A DNA stretch of 51,144 bases from Cypionkella sp. (GCA_023255415.1 JALRIN010000003.1:1-51144), one strand, 5' to 3'. Positions 40,478-50,076 are shown, numbered from the stretch's first letter. The notes: a model not told the origin generated them from the sequence alone. A program made the numbers and translations.

Positions 40478-40491
40478 TTGATATGGATCAA
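40478..40491. promoter_or_regulatory. FNR/FnrL site 2 (TTGAT-ATGG-ATCAA)
   Basis: A second perfect match, centre 40484.5, 32 bases (about three helical turns) from site 1, and about 102 bases upstream of the ccoN start. Confidence 0.85.
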
Positions 40492-40592
40492 AGCTGGAAC
40501 CGGCTGCGCCTGCCAAAAGCGGGTACAGTCAAAGCTCTGGGCGCAATGCGAATCGCAATCGCATGTGAGTCAGACTTACGAAGGGACGCAAA

Positions 40593-42200
40593 ATGTGGGA
40601 TTACGTTAAACTTGTTGTATATGCGGTGATTGCGGTTTTGGCCGCAATTGGCGCCAACTATGCACATGACCTTGCCTATCAGGTGAACGCGATCGTCGTG
40701 ATGCTTGCCGCAGCCATCGCATTCGTGTGGGAGCTGCGTCATGCGGGCGAAGTTCGGCATCATCCTGAAAATGAATATATGGATGATGTTGTCCGCGCCG
40801 GGGTCATTGCCACGACCTTTTGGGGCGTTGTCGGGTTTCTGGTGGGGGTGGTTATCGCCTTTCAGTTGGCGTTTCCGTCGCTGAACCTGGGCAATATCAC
40901 CGATGGGGTGCTGAACTTTGGTCGCCTGCGGCCCTTGCACACTTCGGCGGTTATTTTCGCCTTTGGCGGCAACGCGTTGATCATGTCGGCATTTTACGTG
41001 GTGCAACGCACCTCCGGTGCGCGGCTTTGGGGCGGCAACCTTGGATGGTTTGTGTTCTGGGGCTGGCAGTTGATGATCGTGCTGGCGGCGACTTCGTATG
41101 TTCTGGGCGGCACGCAGTCGCGCGAATATGCTGAAACCGTATGGTATATCGACTGGTGGATCGTGGTGGTCTGGCTGGCCTTCCTGGCCGCCTTTGTCGG
41201 CACGCTGGTGAACCGGAAAGAGCCACATATCTATGTGGCCAATTGGTTCTATCTGTCTTTCATCGTCACCATTGCGATGCTGCATGTTATTAATAACCTG
41301 CAGATCCCTGTCTCGATCTTGTCGTCGCAATCTGTTGCGGTGTTCTCGGGTGTCCAGGATGCGATGGTGCAATGGTGGTATGGTCACAACGCAGTGGGCT
41401 TTTTCCTGACGGCGGGCTTTCTGGGCATGATGTATTACTTTGTGCCAAAGCAGGCCGAGCGTCCGGTCTACAGCTATAAGCTGTCGATCATCCACTTTTG
41501 GGCGCTGATTTTCCTTTATATCTGGGCTGGTCCGCACCACCTGCACTATACCGCGCTGCCGGAATGGGCATCGACCTTGGGCATGGTGATGTCGATCATC
41601 CTGTGGATGCCGTCCTGGGGGGGCATGATCAACGGTCTGATGACGCTTTCGGGCGCTTGGGACAAGCTGCGCACCGATCCGGTTATTCGGATGATGGTGA
41701 TCTCGATCGGCTTTTACGGCATGTCGACTTTTGAAGGCCCGATGATGTCGATCAAATCGGTCAACTCGCTTAGCCACTATACCGACTGGACGATTGGCCA
41801 TGTGCATTCCGGTGCGCTGGGTTGGAACGGCATGATCACCTTTGGTGCGCTTTACTTCCTGACGCCGCGTCTGTGGAACCGCGAAAGCCTGTATAGCCTG
41901 AAACTGGTGTCCTGGCATTTCTGGTTGGCCACCATCGGCATCATTCTTTACGCAAGCTCGATGTGGGTGACCGGCATTATGGAAGGCCTGATGTGGCGCG
42001 AAGTTGATGCCAATGGCTTCCTTGTCAACGCCTTTGCAGACACGGTGGCGGCCAAGTTCCCGATGTATGTGGTGCGCGGCACCGGTGGTCTGATGTATCT
42101 GACCGGCGGCTTGTTGATGGCCTATAACCTGTGGATGACAGTGCGCGCGCAGCCTTCCAAAGCAGTGGTCAACGCCAACAACGCCGTTCCGGCTGAATAA
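40593..42200 (+). CDS. ccoN: cbb3-type cytochrome c oxidase subunit I
   Basis: A 535-aa integral membrane catalytic subunit with about 12-14 helices. Histidines for the heme b and heme b3/CuB sites are visible in 'LHTSAVIFAFGGNAL', 'WWYGHNAVGFFLTAGF', 'AGPHHLHYTALPEW' and 'TIGHVHSGALGWNG'. The cbb3-specific catalytic tyrosine is in 'WWYGHNAV'. It reduces oxygen to water with high affinity while pumping protons. GAAGGGAC precedes the ATG. It is followed directly by ccoO, Q and P. Confidence 0.98.
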   Translation: MWDYVKLVVYAVIAVLAAIGANYAHDLAYQVNAIVVMLAAAIAFVWELRHAGEVRHHPENEYMDDVVRAGVIATTFWGVVGFLVGVVIAFQLAFPSLNLGNITDGVLNFGRLRPLHTSAVIFAFGGNALIMSAFYVVQRTSGARLWGGNLGWFVFWGWQLMIVLAATSYVLGGTQSREYAETVWYIDWWIVVVWLAFLAAFVGTLVNRKEPHIYVANWFYLSFIVTIAMLHVINNLQIPVSILSSQSVAVFSGVQDAMVQWWYGHNAVGFFLTAGFLGMMYYFVPKQAERPVYSYKLSIIHFWALIFLYIWAGPHHLHYTALPEWASTLGMVMSIILWMPSWGGMINGLMTLSGAWDKLRTDPVIRMMVISIGFYGMSTFEGPMMSIKSVNSLSHYTDWTIGHVHSGALGWNGMITFGALYFLTPRLWNRESLYSLKLVSWHFWLATIGIILYASSMWVTGIMEGLMWREVDANGFLVNAFADTVAAKFPMYVVRGTGGLMYLTGGLLMAYNLWMTVRAQPSKAVVNANNAVPAE

Positions 42201-42212
42201 GGGGGGCAACAG

Positions 42213-42938
42213 ATGTCTATTCTAAACAAACACAAGTTCATCGAAACCAATGCCTCGCTTTTGCTGGTGCTTAGTTTCATTGTGGTGACCATCGGCGGTA
42301 TCGTCGAAATCGCCCCGCTGTTCTATATTCAGAACACGATTGAAAAGGTGGAAGGGGTTCGCCCCTACACCCCCCTGGAACTTGCAGGGCGCGATATCTA
42401 CATCCGCGAGGGCTGCTATGTCTGCCACAGCCAGATGATCCGCCCGATGCGCGACGAGGTCGAACGTTATGGCCACTACTCGCTGGCGGCAGAATCGATG
42501 TATGACCACCCGTTCCAATGGGGATCGAAACGCACCGGGCCAGATTTGGCGCGGGTCGGTGGGCGCTATTCGGACGCTTGGCATGTTGACCACCTCAGCA
42601 ACCCGCAGGCGGTGGTGCCAGAATCGGTGATGCCAAAATATGCGTTTTTGTCGAATGCAGAAATAGACGGCCGCTATATCGAGGATATCATGAAGGTGCA
42701 CCGCATGGTCGGCGTGCCCTATACCACCGAGATGCTGGACGCGGCTGTTGCCGATTTCAAGGCACAGGCGGACCCAGAAGCAGACACTGCCGGGCTGGAA
42801 GAGCGCTATAAAAAGGTGAACATCGCCAATTTCGATGGCAACCCTGCTCTGACAGAAATGGACGCGCTGATCGCTTATCTTCAGGTTCTGGGCACGATGG
42901 TTGATTTCTCGACCTTCATTCCAGACCCCAAACGATAG
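42213..42938 (+). CDS. ccoO: cbb3-type cytochrome c oxidase subunit II
   Basis: A 241-aa membrane-anchored c-type cytochrome. One N-terminal helix (about residues 16-40) anchors it; the periplasmic domain binds one heme c by CYVCH (C68, C71, H72). The distal Met ligand is near 'VMPKYAFL'. It passes electrons from CcoP to CcoN. Confidence 0.97.
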   Translation: MSILNKHKFIETNASLLLVLSFIVVTIGGIVEIAPLFYIQNTIEKVEGVRPYTPLELAGRDIYIREGCYVCHSQMIRPMRDEVERYGHYSLAAESMYDHPFQWGSKRTGPDLARVGGRYSDAWHVDHLSNPQAVVPESVMPKYAFLSNAEIDGRYIEDIMKVHRMVGVPYTTEMLDAAVADFKAQADPEADTAGLEERYKKVNIANFDGNPALTEMDALIAYLQVLGTMVDFSTFIPDPKR

Positions 42939-42947
42939 GGGGCCGAA

Positions 42948-43169
42948 ATGGATACCTATAGCCTGATGCGTGAGTTTGCCGACAGTTGGGCAATGCTGAT
43001 GATCTTTTTGGTCTTTGTCGGCATTGTGATCTGGGTGTTTCGTCCCGGTTCGCGTGCTGTTCAAGACGATATCGCCAATTCGATCTTTCGCCATGACAAG
43101 AAACCCGCCGCCGAGGCCATCACGCGGACACCGCGCGCTGGCAGCGACCGGCAAGCCGAGGAGGCGTAA
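42948..43169 (+). CDS. ccoQ: cbb3-type oxidase small subunit CcoQ
   Basis: A 73-aa single-helix subunit ('WAMLMIFLVFVGIVIWVFRPGSR'-type segment near residues 14-35) with a charged, cytoplasmic tail. It stabilises the complex. Small and in the canonical N-O-Q-P order. Confidence 0.93.
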   Translation: MDTYSLMREFADSWAMLMIFLVFVGIVIWVFRPGSRAVQDDIANSIFRHDKKPAAEAITRTPRAGSDRQAEEA

Positions 43170-43171
43170 CC

Positions 43172-44050
43172 ATGTGCGCCAAGCAAGTTAAGAAAGCCGA
43201 GAAAGAGGTCCCAACCACGGGCCACAGCTGGGACGGCATTCAAGAATACGATAACCCGATGCCGCGTTGGTGGGTCTGGGTGTTTTATGCCTGCATTGTC
43301 TGGGGCATCGGCTATTCCATCGCCTATCCGGCATGGCCGCTGATCCACGGCGCAACCCAAGGCCTGTTGGGGCCAACCCTACGCACCGAAGTGGTGGCCG
43401 AAATCGCGCGCTTTGACGAAGCCAATGCGCCGATCAAGGCCAAGCTGAACGCCGCTGATCTTGCCGCTATTCCAGGTAATGACGAGCTGAAGACCTATGC
43501 CATCTCGGCTGGGGCTTCGGTGTTCAAGAACAACTGCGCCCAGTGCCACGGCTCGGGGGCTGCAGGGGTTCAGGGCAAGGGCTATCCGAACCTGTTGGAC
43601 AACGACTGGCTTTGGGGCGGCGATATGGAAGCGATCCATACCACCATCACCCACGGCATTCGTAACGCCACCGACGGGGATGCGCGCTATTCGCAAATGC
43701 CAAGCTTTGGCAAGGATGGCATTCTGGACAAGACCCAGATCGATGATGTGGTCGAACATGTGCTGCAAATCTCGGGTCAAGACCATGACGCCGCGATGGC
43801 AGCAGCAGGGGCGACAGTCTTTGCTGAAAACTGTGCGGCCTGTCATGGTGATGCGGGCATGGGCAACCGCGACTTTGGCGCGCCCAATCTGACCGATGCG
43901 ATTTGGCTTTACGGTGGCGATCGCGATACCTTGGTGCAGACCGTGACCTATGCGCGCTTTGGGGTGATGCCGGCATGGAACGTGCGTCTTTCCGAAGACG
44001 AAATCCGCTCGGTTGCGACCTATGTGCACAGCCTTGGTGGCGGCGAATAA
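43172..44050 (+). CDS. ccoP: cbb3-type cytochrome c oxidase subunit III (diheme)
   Basis: A 292-aa membrane-anchored cytochrome with one anchor helix (about residues 32-55) and two heme c sites: CAQCH (C122, C125, H126) and CAACH (C221, C224, H225). It takes electrons from the soluble cytochrome or bc1 pool to CcoO. It ends before a strong terminator, closing ccoNOQP. Confidence 0.97.
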   Translation: MCAKQVKKAEKEVPTTGHSWDGIQEYDNPMPRWWVWVFYACIVWGIGYSIAYPAWPLIHGATQGLLGPTLRTEVVAEIARFDEANAPIKAKLNAADLAAIPGNDELKTYAISAGASVFKNNCAQCHGSGAAGVQGKGYPNLLDNDWLWGGDMEAIHTTITHGIRNATDGDARYSQMPSFGKDGILDKTQIDDVVEHVLQISGQDHDAAMAAAGATVFAENCAACHGDAGMGNRDFGAPNLTDAIWLYGGDRDTLVQTVTYARFGVMPAWNVRLSEDEIRSVATYVHSLGGGE

Positions 44051-44060
44051 AGCTTTTCTG

Positions 44061-44096
44061 ACGCGGCCCGATCATCGGGCCGCGTTTTTGTTTTGG
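44061..44096 (+). terminator. Terminator after ccoNOQP
   Basis: Arms ACGCGGCCCGAT (44061-44072) and ATCGGGCCGCGT (44074-44085), one-base centre, followed by TTTTTGTTTT. The GC-rich stem and T run are strong. Confidence 0.93.
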
Positions 44097-44177
44097 CGGC
44101 AGCCGCAGCCGCCGCTTTGCCTTCGCGCCAGATTGGCGCTTTTGTCGCAGGCTTAAAGCTGTATCGCCGATGTCGGT

Positions 44178-44191
44178 TTGATGCATATCAA
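44178..44191. promoter_or_regulatory. FNR/FnrL site upstream of ccoG (TTGAT-GCAT-ATCAA)
   Basis: A perfect match to TTGAT-N4-ATCAA, centre 44184.5, about 67 bases upstream of the ccoG GTG start. It gives the ccoGHIS operon its own low-oxygen control. Confidence 0.85.
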
Positions 44192-44251
44192 GGCAAGCTT
44201 TGGACGGCAGGCGCAAACCCAAGGCCAGATTTTATAACCGGAGATAGGTCC

Positions 44252-45685
44252 GTGACGATCCAAGACCCTGAAACCCCAGTCCTTTTCGCCGCGCGCGAGC
44301 CGATTTTTCCGCGCCGTGTCAAAGGCACTTTCCGCAATTTGAAGTGGTGGCTTTTGGCGCTGATGCTGGGGATTTACTATGTCACCCCTTGGATCCGCTG
44401 GGATCGTGGCCCGCTTTTGCCCGATCAGGCGGTGTTGATTGATATGTCGGGGCGGCGGTTCTTTTTCTTTATGATCGAGATCTGGCCCTATGAATTCTAT
44501 TTTGTCGCCGGTCTATTGATCATGGCGGGACTGGGGCTGTTTTTGTTCACCAGTGCTGCCGGCCGCGTTTGGTGCGGCTATGCCTGCCCGCAAACTGTTT
44601 GGACCGATCTGTTCATTCTGGTCGAGCGTTGGATCGAAGGCGACCGCAACGCCCGCATTCGTCTGCACCGGCAAAAGTGGGATGCCGAAAAGATTCGTAA
44701 GAACGGCCTGAAATGGACGGCTTGGCTGCTGATTGGCCTGGCAACTGGCGGCGCTTGGGTGTTCTACTTTACCGACGCGCCGACGCTGTTTCACGATCTG
44801 CTGCACGGCACCGCCCATCCGGCGGCCTATATCACCATGGCGATTTTGACGGCGACGACATTCTTCTTTGGCGGCTTCGCGCGGGAACAAATCTGCATCT
44901 ACGCCTGCCCTTGGCCGCGGATCCAAGCTGCGATGATGGATGAAGACACGCTGACAATCGGCTACCGCGATTGGCGGGGCGAGCCGCGCGGCAAACAAAG
45001 CGTGGAAGGCCACGGTGATTGCATTGATTGTATGGCCTGCGTCAACGTCTGTCCGATGGGGATTGATATTCGCGACGGCCAACAAATGGCCTGTATCACC
45101 TGCGGTTTGTGCATTGATGCCTGCAACGACACCATGGATAAAATCGGCAAGCCGCGCGATTTGATCGGCTATCTCGCGCTGACAGACGAAACTCGCGAGC
45201 GCGAAGGCAAGGCCCCGAAATCGGTCTGGGCGCATGTGTTCCGCCCCCGCACCATCATGTATACCACGCTTTGGGCGGGGGTTGGTGTGGCGCTTGTGGT
45301 GGCTTTGTTCATGCGCACGGATATTGATGTCAACGTCACACCTGTGCGAAATCCGCAGTATGTGACATTGTCAGATGGATCAATCCGCAACACCTATGAC
45401 CTGCGTCTGCGCAACAAACATGGCGAAGACCGCTGGTTCACGCTGTCGGCAACCTCTGATGCAACCTTTTTGCTGTCGATGGAAGGCGATCAGGGGCTAA
45501 AGGTCTTGGTGCCTGCCAATGAAACGAAAACCCAGCGCTTGTTTATCACTGCCCCCGCGCACAGCCATGGCGCGGAGGAAGAACGCACCCCCCTTCGGCT
45601 GTGGATTCAGGATATCGGCACCCCCGAATTCCCCCATACTGATCGGGTGTCGCATGACACGGTATTTTTCGGCAAAGGAGACTAA
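44252..45685 (+). CDS. ccoG: cbb3 oxidase maturation protein CcoG (FixG)
   Basis: A 477-aa polytopic iron-sulfur protein needed for copper delivery to the oxidase. Two 4Fe-4S motifs, CIDCMACVNVCP and CITCGLCIDACN, lie near residues 255-295, and cysteines in 'WCGYACPQT' and 'ICIYACPWPR' come from the family. Membrane helices precede and follow. The start is GTG at 44252 with GGAG upstream (44239-44242); upstream codons are not conserved. Confidence 0.95.
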   Translation: MTIQDPETPVLFAAREPIFPRRVKGTFRNLKWWLLALMLGIYYVTPWIRWDRGPLLPDQAVLIDMSGRRFFFFMIEIWPYEFYFVAGLLIMAGLGLFLFTSAAGRVWCGYACPQTVWTDLFILVERWIEGDRNARIRLHRQKWDAEKIRKNGLKWTAWLLIGLATGGAWVFYFTDAPTLFHDLLHGTAHPAAYITMAILTATTFFFGGFAREQICIYACPWPRIQAAMMDEDTLTIGYRDWRGEPRGKQSVEGHGDCIDCMACVNVCPMGIDIRDGQQMACITCGLCIDACNDTMDKIGKPRDLIGYLALTDETREREGKAPKSVWAHVFRPRTIMYTTLWAGVGVALVVALFMRTDIDVNVTPVRNPQYVTLSDGSIRNTYDLRLRNKHGEDRWFTLSATSDATFLLSMEGDQGLKVLVPANETKTQRLFITAPAHSHGAEEERTPLRLWIQDIGTPEFPHTDRVSHDTVFFGKGD

Positions 45686-45686
45686 G

Positions 45687-46226
45687 ATGCAGATCGGGTT
45701 CCAGTTCATCCTGCTGTTTGTGGCGTTTATGCTGTGCTATTTCGGGGGGCTGGTTTGGCTGTTGTTTCGCAATGGAATCACCGGCCCGCGTTTTGGCGCC
45801 TTTATGGTGGCGACATTTGGCCTGATCATCGCGGTGAATGTCACCATGGCCTATCAGGCAAACTCGACCTTCCCGGGGCTTGAAGTTGACAACTCTTATG
45901 TCGCAAGCCAGAGCTTTGACGCCGATGCCAAGGCGCAGCGCGCCTTGGGTTGGACGGTGACGCCCAGCTATGATGGGGCGCAGAGCGCGCTGGATCTGAC
46001 GATCACCGATGCGGCTGGCGCCCCTGTGGTGGTGCGTAATCTGATGGTGGTGGTCGGGCGACCCACCGAAGCCAAAGATGATATGCAGCCGCGCTTTGTG
46101 TTTCAGGATGGGGTTTACCGGGCCGTAGCTGCCCTGAACCCCGGCAAATGGATGATGCATGTCGAAGCCCGCGCGCCCGATGGCACCCTGTTTCGCCAGC
46201 GCCTGAACATCTTTGTCACGAGCTAA
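45687..46226 (+). CDS. ccoH: cbb3 oxidase assembly protein CcoH (FixH)
   Basis: A 179-aa FixH family protein. A membrane helix at the N-terminus ('FILLFVAFMLCYFGGLVWLLF') and a second ('GAFMVATFGLIIAVNVTMAYQA') anchor a periplasmic beta domain. It stabilises the assembling complex. It starts two bases after ccoG and is followed by ccoI after three. Confidence 0.93.
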   Translation: MQIGFQFILLFVAFMLCYFGGLVWLLFRNGITGPRFGAFMVATFGLIIAVNVTMAYQANSTFPGLEVDNSYVASQSFDADAKAQRALGWTVTPSYDGAQSALDLTITDAAGAPVVVRNLMVVVGRPTEAKDDMQPRFVFQDGVYRAVAALNPGKWMMHVEARAPDGTLFRQRLNIFVTS

Positions 46227-46229
46227 GTT

Positions 46230-48422
46230 ATGACCCAAGCCGCAGCACATCCGTTGCAAGTTGAACATGGCGGCATGGCCGCTTGTCCTGCCTGTGCGGT
46301 GATGCCCTCGGCGCAGGCCTTGACCGAGGCTGCAAAGCCCATGCATGCGCGGCTGATGCTGTCGCTGCCAACCGCGCATTGTGCGGCCTGTATCTCGGCG
46401 GTGGAAAGCGCGGTTCTGGCCGCCGATGGCGTGATCTCGGCGCGGGTCAATCTGACGCTAAAGCGGCTGTCGGTCGAGGCCGAACCGCAGGTGACAGCCG
46501 CTGACATGATCGCGGTTTTGCGCGGGGTCGGCTATGAGGCGCACGAGCTGGACGCGGGCCTGTTGAACACGACCGAAACCGACCGTCAGGGCCGCGATTT
46601 GCTGATGCGTTTGGGCGTGGCGTTTTTCTCGATGATGAATGTGATGTTGTTGTCAGTGGCGGTCTGGTCGGGGGCCGAGGCTGCGACCCGTGATATGTTC
46701 CATTGGATTTCGGCAATGATCGCGATCCCCACCGTGGTTTTTGCAGGCCAGCCATTTTTCAAATCGGCTTGGGCGGCGCTGCGGGTGGGGCGTTTGGGCA
46801 TGGATGTGCCGATCTCGCTGGCCCTTGTGCTGGCAAGCGCGATTTCGCTTTATGAGACCACGCAAAGCGGGGTGCATGCCTATTTTGATGCCGCCGTCAT
46901 GCTGTGCTTTTTCCTGCTGCTGGGCCGCTATCTGGACCATCGCACGCGGGCGGTGGCGCGTTCAGCGGCCGAAGAATTGGCCGCACTTGAGGTGCCGCGC
47001 GCAAGGGTGCTTGTGGATGGCACCGAGGTCGAGCGCGCGATTTCCGAGATTGCCGTGGGCGATCTGGTGCGGGTGCGGCCGGGGGGGCGGATGCCGGTTG
47101 ACGGCGTGATCGCCGAAGGCGCATCTGAGATTGACCGCTCGTTGCTGACAGGGGAAAGCCTGCCGGTTTTTGCCGGTCTTGGCATGGCGGTTTCGGCGGG
47201 CGAGGTGAATTTGACCGGACCTTTGACGCTGCGGGTGACGGCCACGGGGGCCGATAGCAGCCTGCACCGCATGGCTGATTTGGTCGCCGTGGCGGAATCG
47301 GCGCGCAGCAAATACACCACTTTGGCCGAGCGCGCCGCCAGTTGGTATTCGCCCCTTGTGCATCTGTTGTCCTTTGCTGCCTTTGGCTTTTGGATGTGGC
47401 GCACGGGCGGCGATTTTCGCCATGCCGTCAATATCTCGGCGGCGGTGCTGATCATCACCTGCCCCTGTGCGCTGGGGCTTGCGGTGCCTGCGGTGGTGAC
47501 CTCGGCCTCGGGCAAGCTGTTTCGCAAGGGGTTGCTGATCAAAGATGGTACCGCACTGGAACGGCTGGCGCAGGTCGATGTGGTGGTGTTTGACAAAACC
47601 GGAACCCTGACGCTGGGCACGCCCGAGCCGACCAATCTGGCCGATCACAGCCCGCAGGTTCTGGCCGTGGTCGCAGCGCTTGCTGCTGGCTCCTCGCATC
47701 CCTTGGCGCGGGCCTTGGCCAAGGTCGCCGCACCCGCCCGCGTCGAGGATCTGCGCGAAGTCGCAGGTTATGGCATCGAGGCGCGCCATATGGGCCAGGT
47801 GGTGCGGCTGGGCCGTGCGCAATGGGTGGGCGCGCAGGCTGTTGACGTTACCGCAACCTATCTGTCGTTGGACGGGGTGGTGCATGTCTTTACCTTCGCC
47901 GATCACATCCGCCCCGGAGCCGAAGCCGCGATTGCCGCGCTTAAGGCGCAGGGCAAAGCGATCAAGCTGATTTCGGGCGATACCCCGGGCCCGGTCGCCG
48001 ATCTGGCGCTGCGGCTTGGGATCGAGGATTGGACGGCAGGCGCGCTGCCGGCCGAAAAGCTGGCGCTGGTGCGGGGGCTTACAGAAACGGGGCATTTTGT
48101 CTTGATGGTGGGCGATGGTTTGAACGACACCGCTGCACTTTCGGCGGCGCATGTCTCGATCAGCCCTGCCAGTGCTTTGGATGCCGCGCGTACCGCCTCT
48201 GATATCGTTTTGCTGGGCAAGGATATGGCGCCGATCGGCGATGCTGCACGGATCGCAGGGCAGGCCAAGCGGCGCATTGTCGAGAATTTTGGCCTGTCAG
48301 CGGCCTATAACGTCGTGGCGGTGCCGATCGCGCTTTTGGGCTTTGCCACACCTTTGGCGGCGGCCTTGGCGATGTCACTGTCGTCGATTACGGTTTCGCT
48401 GAACTCATTAAGGCTGAAGTAA
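46230..48422 (+). CDS. ccoI: Copper-transporting P-type ATPase CcoI (FixI)
   Basis: A 730-aa P1B-type ATPase that moves copper for cbb3 assembly. N-terminal CPAC (C19, C22) and a heavy-metal-associated domain with CAAC (C51, C54) are followed by membrane helices, CPC (C411-C413) in the metal path, phosphorylation motif DKTGTLT (Asp455) and GDGLND. It shares one base of its stop with the ccoS start (TAATG). Confidence 0.97.
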   Translation: MTQAAAHPLQVEHGGMAACPACAVMPSAQALTEAAKPMHARLMLSLPTAHCAACISAVESAVLAADGVISARVNLTLKRLSVEAEPQVTAADMIAVLRGVGYEAHELDAGLLNTTETDRQGRDLLMRLGVAFFSMMNVMLLSVAVWSGAEAATRDMFHWISAMIAIPTVVFAGQPFFKSAWAALRVGRLGMDVPISLALVLASAISLYETTQSGVHAYFDAAVMLCFFLLLGRYLDHRTRAVARSAAEELAALEVPRARVLVDGTEVERAISEIAVGDLVRVRPGGRMPVDGVIAEGASEIDRSLLTGESLPVFAGLGMAVSAGEVNLTGPLTLRVTATGADSSLHRMADLVAVAESARSKYTTLAERAASWYSPLVHLLSFAAFGFWMWRTGGDFRHAVNISAAVLIITCPCALGLAVPAVVTSASGKLFRKGLLIKDGTALERLAQVDVVVFDKTGTLTLGTPEPTNLADHSPQVLAVVAALAAGSSHPLARALAKVAAPARVEDLREVAGYGIEARHMGQVVRLGRAQWVGAQAVDVTATYLSLDGVVHVFTFADHIRPGAEAAIAALKAQGKAIKLISGDTPGPVADLALRLGIEDWTAGALPAEKLALVRGLTETGHFVLMVGDGLNDTAALSAAHVSISPASALDAARTASDIVLLGKDMAPIGDAARIAGQAKRRIVENFGLSAAYNVVAVPIALLGFATPLAAALAMSLSSITVSLNSLRLK

Positions 48423-48580
48423 TGGAAATTCTGTCAATCCTGATCCCGGCCTCGCTTTTGCTGGGCGGCTGTGGGCTTGCGGCCTTTATCTGGGCGATGA
48501 AAAGCAAGCAGTTTGACGACCCCTCGGGCGATGCCAATCGCATCTTGATGAAAGACTGGGACGACCACCCAAAACCCTAG
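48422..48580 (+). CDS. ccoS: cbb3 oxidase maturation protein CcoS
   Basis: A 52-aa one-helix protein (helix about residues 5-26, 'ILIPASLLLGGCGLAAFIWA'), followed by 'MKSKQFDD' and a short hydrophilic tail, the CcoS pattern. It is required for inserting cofactors into CcoN. The stop shares the CTAG palindrome (48577-48580) with the stop of the convergent algH/yqgE gene. Confidence 0.93.
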   Translation: MEILSILIPASLLLGGCGLAAFIWAMKSKQFDDPSGDANRILMKDWDDHPKP

Positions 48581-49131
48581 GCCCGCCCGGCGGCGCTCGA
48601 AAGCGACAACGGATCTATCCCCATACTGCGCAGCGCATCGCTCCATTTGCGGCCATCTTCGGCACCAAAAATCAGCGCCGACGTTGGATCGACGGTCAGC
48701 CAATCATTGCGGCCAATCTCGGATTCCAACTGTCCCGCACCCCAGCCTGCATAGCCAAGCGCTAGCAAAGCGTGATCAGGCCCGGCACCCTGTGCCATCG
48801 CCTCTAGCACATCCATCGTCGCAGTCATGCCATAACCACCCAAGATCCGCATCGTGGTGCCTGATGAGCTATAGTCAGGCGAATGCAGCACAAAGCCGCG
48901 TGTGGTTTCCACTGGGCCGCCAAAATGCACGGTAATGTCGCGGCCCTGCGATGATTTTGGGATGTTCAGATGATCCAGCAGCTTGGCAAAGGACAGATCT
49001 TGCACTGGTTTGTTCAATATCAGGCCCATTGCGCCCTCGGCCGAATGGGCGCAAATCAAGATCACCGAATGCTCAAAGCGCGGGTCTTGCAGGGCGGGCA
49101 TTGCCACCAGAAGTTTGCCAACCAAATCCAT
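48577..49131 (-). CDS. YqgE/AlgH family protein
   Basis: A 184-aa protein of the YqgE/AlgH family (DUF179): 'GKLLVAMPALQDPRFEHSVILICAHSAEGAMGLILNKP' starts the conserved region, followed by 'FGGPVETTRGFVLH' and 'ALGYAGWGAGQLESEI'. The biochemical function is unknown; AlgH was named from alginate work but is not a proven regulator here. The start at 49131 (MDLVGKLL) suits the family better than 49197. Confidence 0.9.
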   Translation of the reverse strand: MDLVGKLLVAMPALQDPRFEHSVILICAHSAEGAMGLILNKPVQDLSFAKLLDHLNIPKSSQGRDITVHFGGPVETTRGFVLHSPDYSSSGTTMRILGGYGMTATMDVLEAMAQGAGPDHALLALGYAGWGAGQLESEIGRNDWLTVDPTSALIFGAEDGRKWSDALRSMGIDPLSLSSAAGRA

Positions 49132-49278
49132 AGAATCGGGGCCTTTCGTCCGAATAGTCAAAGGATGGGGGCTATGGCCTTCGCGCTCAAGCCCCAATCA
49201 CGCAAGATTTTAGCGGTGTGCTTTCACTCTCGCCCAAACGTGACTTCCCCTGACGGCAGATTTGGCTAAGGTCACGGC

Positions 49279-50070
49279 ATGATAAAAGCCCTGTTTCTTG
49301 CCCTGCTGACCGCCACGCCCGCCCTTGCAACCGAGCAAGACGAAGTGATTTCCGCCCAGATTTTGTCCGGCTGGCAGCAAAGCAATGGCCACTACATGGC
49401 CGCGATCAGCCTGACGCTGGCACCGCAGTGGAAGACCTATTGGCGCAGCCCCGGCGAGGCAGGCATTCCGCCGATCTTTGACTGGGCGGGCTCGCAAAAC
49501 GTGAAATCGCTGCGGGTGCTGTGGCCAAGCCCCGAAGTGTTTCACACCAATGGCATGCAGACCATCGGCTATCACGATGCGGTTGTGCTGCCGATAGAGG
49601 TTGTGCCAGTGGATGCAGCCAAACCTGTTGCCCTACAGGCGCGGGTTGATCTGGGGGTTTGCAAGGATATCTGCATGCCGGCCGTGATTGATCTGCAGGC
49701 GCAGCTTGGCCGCAAAACCGCGCCCGACCCACGGATCGAGGCCGCGTTGCGGGCTTTGCCACAGGCGGCACAGGCGGCGGGTCTGATGAAAATCGTCTGT
49801 CAGGTTGAACCGATCAAGGATGGCTTGCGGGTGACGGCAGAACTGGCGCTGGGCCTGCAAGGCACAGAGGAAACTGTGGTTTTCGAGGCTGGCGATCCGG
49901 CGATCTGGGTGTCAGAGGCGCAATCGCACCGCAAAGGCGACGCGCTGACAGCGGTGGCGGATTTTGTCGCCAGTGGTGGGGCTGCCTTTGCCTTGGACCG
50001 TTCGGCGATCACGCTGACCGTGCTGCATCAGGGCGGCGCATTGGAAATTCAGGGCTGCCCCGCGCCCTAG
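49279..50070 (+). CDS. DsbD N-terminal-domain-like periplasmic protein
   Basis: A 263-aa exported protein. A signal peptide ends in ALA at residue 17. The remainder resembles the N-terminal (alpha) domain of DsbD: 'QWKTYWRSPGEAGIPP', 'GYHDAVVLPIEV' and the redox pair in 'VDLGVCKDICMP' (C128, C132). Without the DsbD membrane and gamma parts it would accept electrons from a partner, such as CcdA. It sits divergent from algH with 147 bases between. Confidence 0.85.
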   Translation: MIKALFLALLTATPALATEQDEVISAQILSGWQQSNGHYMAAISLTLAPQWKTYWRSPGEAGIPPIFDWAGSQNVKSLRVLWPSPEVFHTNGMQTIGYHDAVVLPIEVVPVDAAKPVALQARVDLGVCKDICMPAVIDLQAQLGRKTAPDPRIEAALRALPQAAQAAGLMKIVCQVEPIKDGLRVTAELALGLQGTEETVVFEAGDPAIWVSEAQSHRKGDALTAVADFVASGGAAFALDRSAITLTVLHQGGALEIQGCPAP

Positions 50071-50076
50071 GCCGGG

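Noticed and set aside
40488..42209. A 573-codon minus-strand open frame opposite ccoN
   Set aside because: The ccoN product has all heme-ligand motifs; the opposite frame is His-rich without any recognisable domain.
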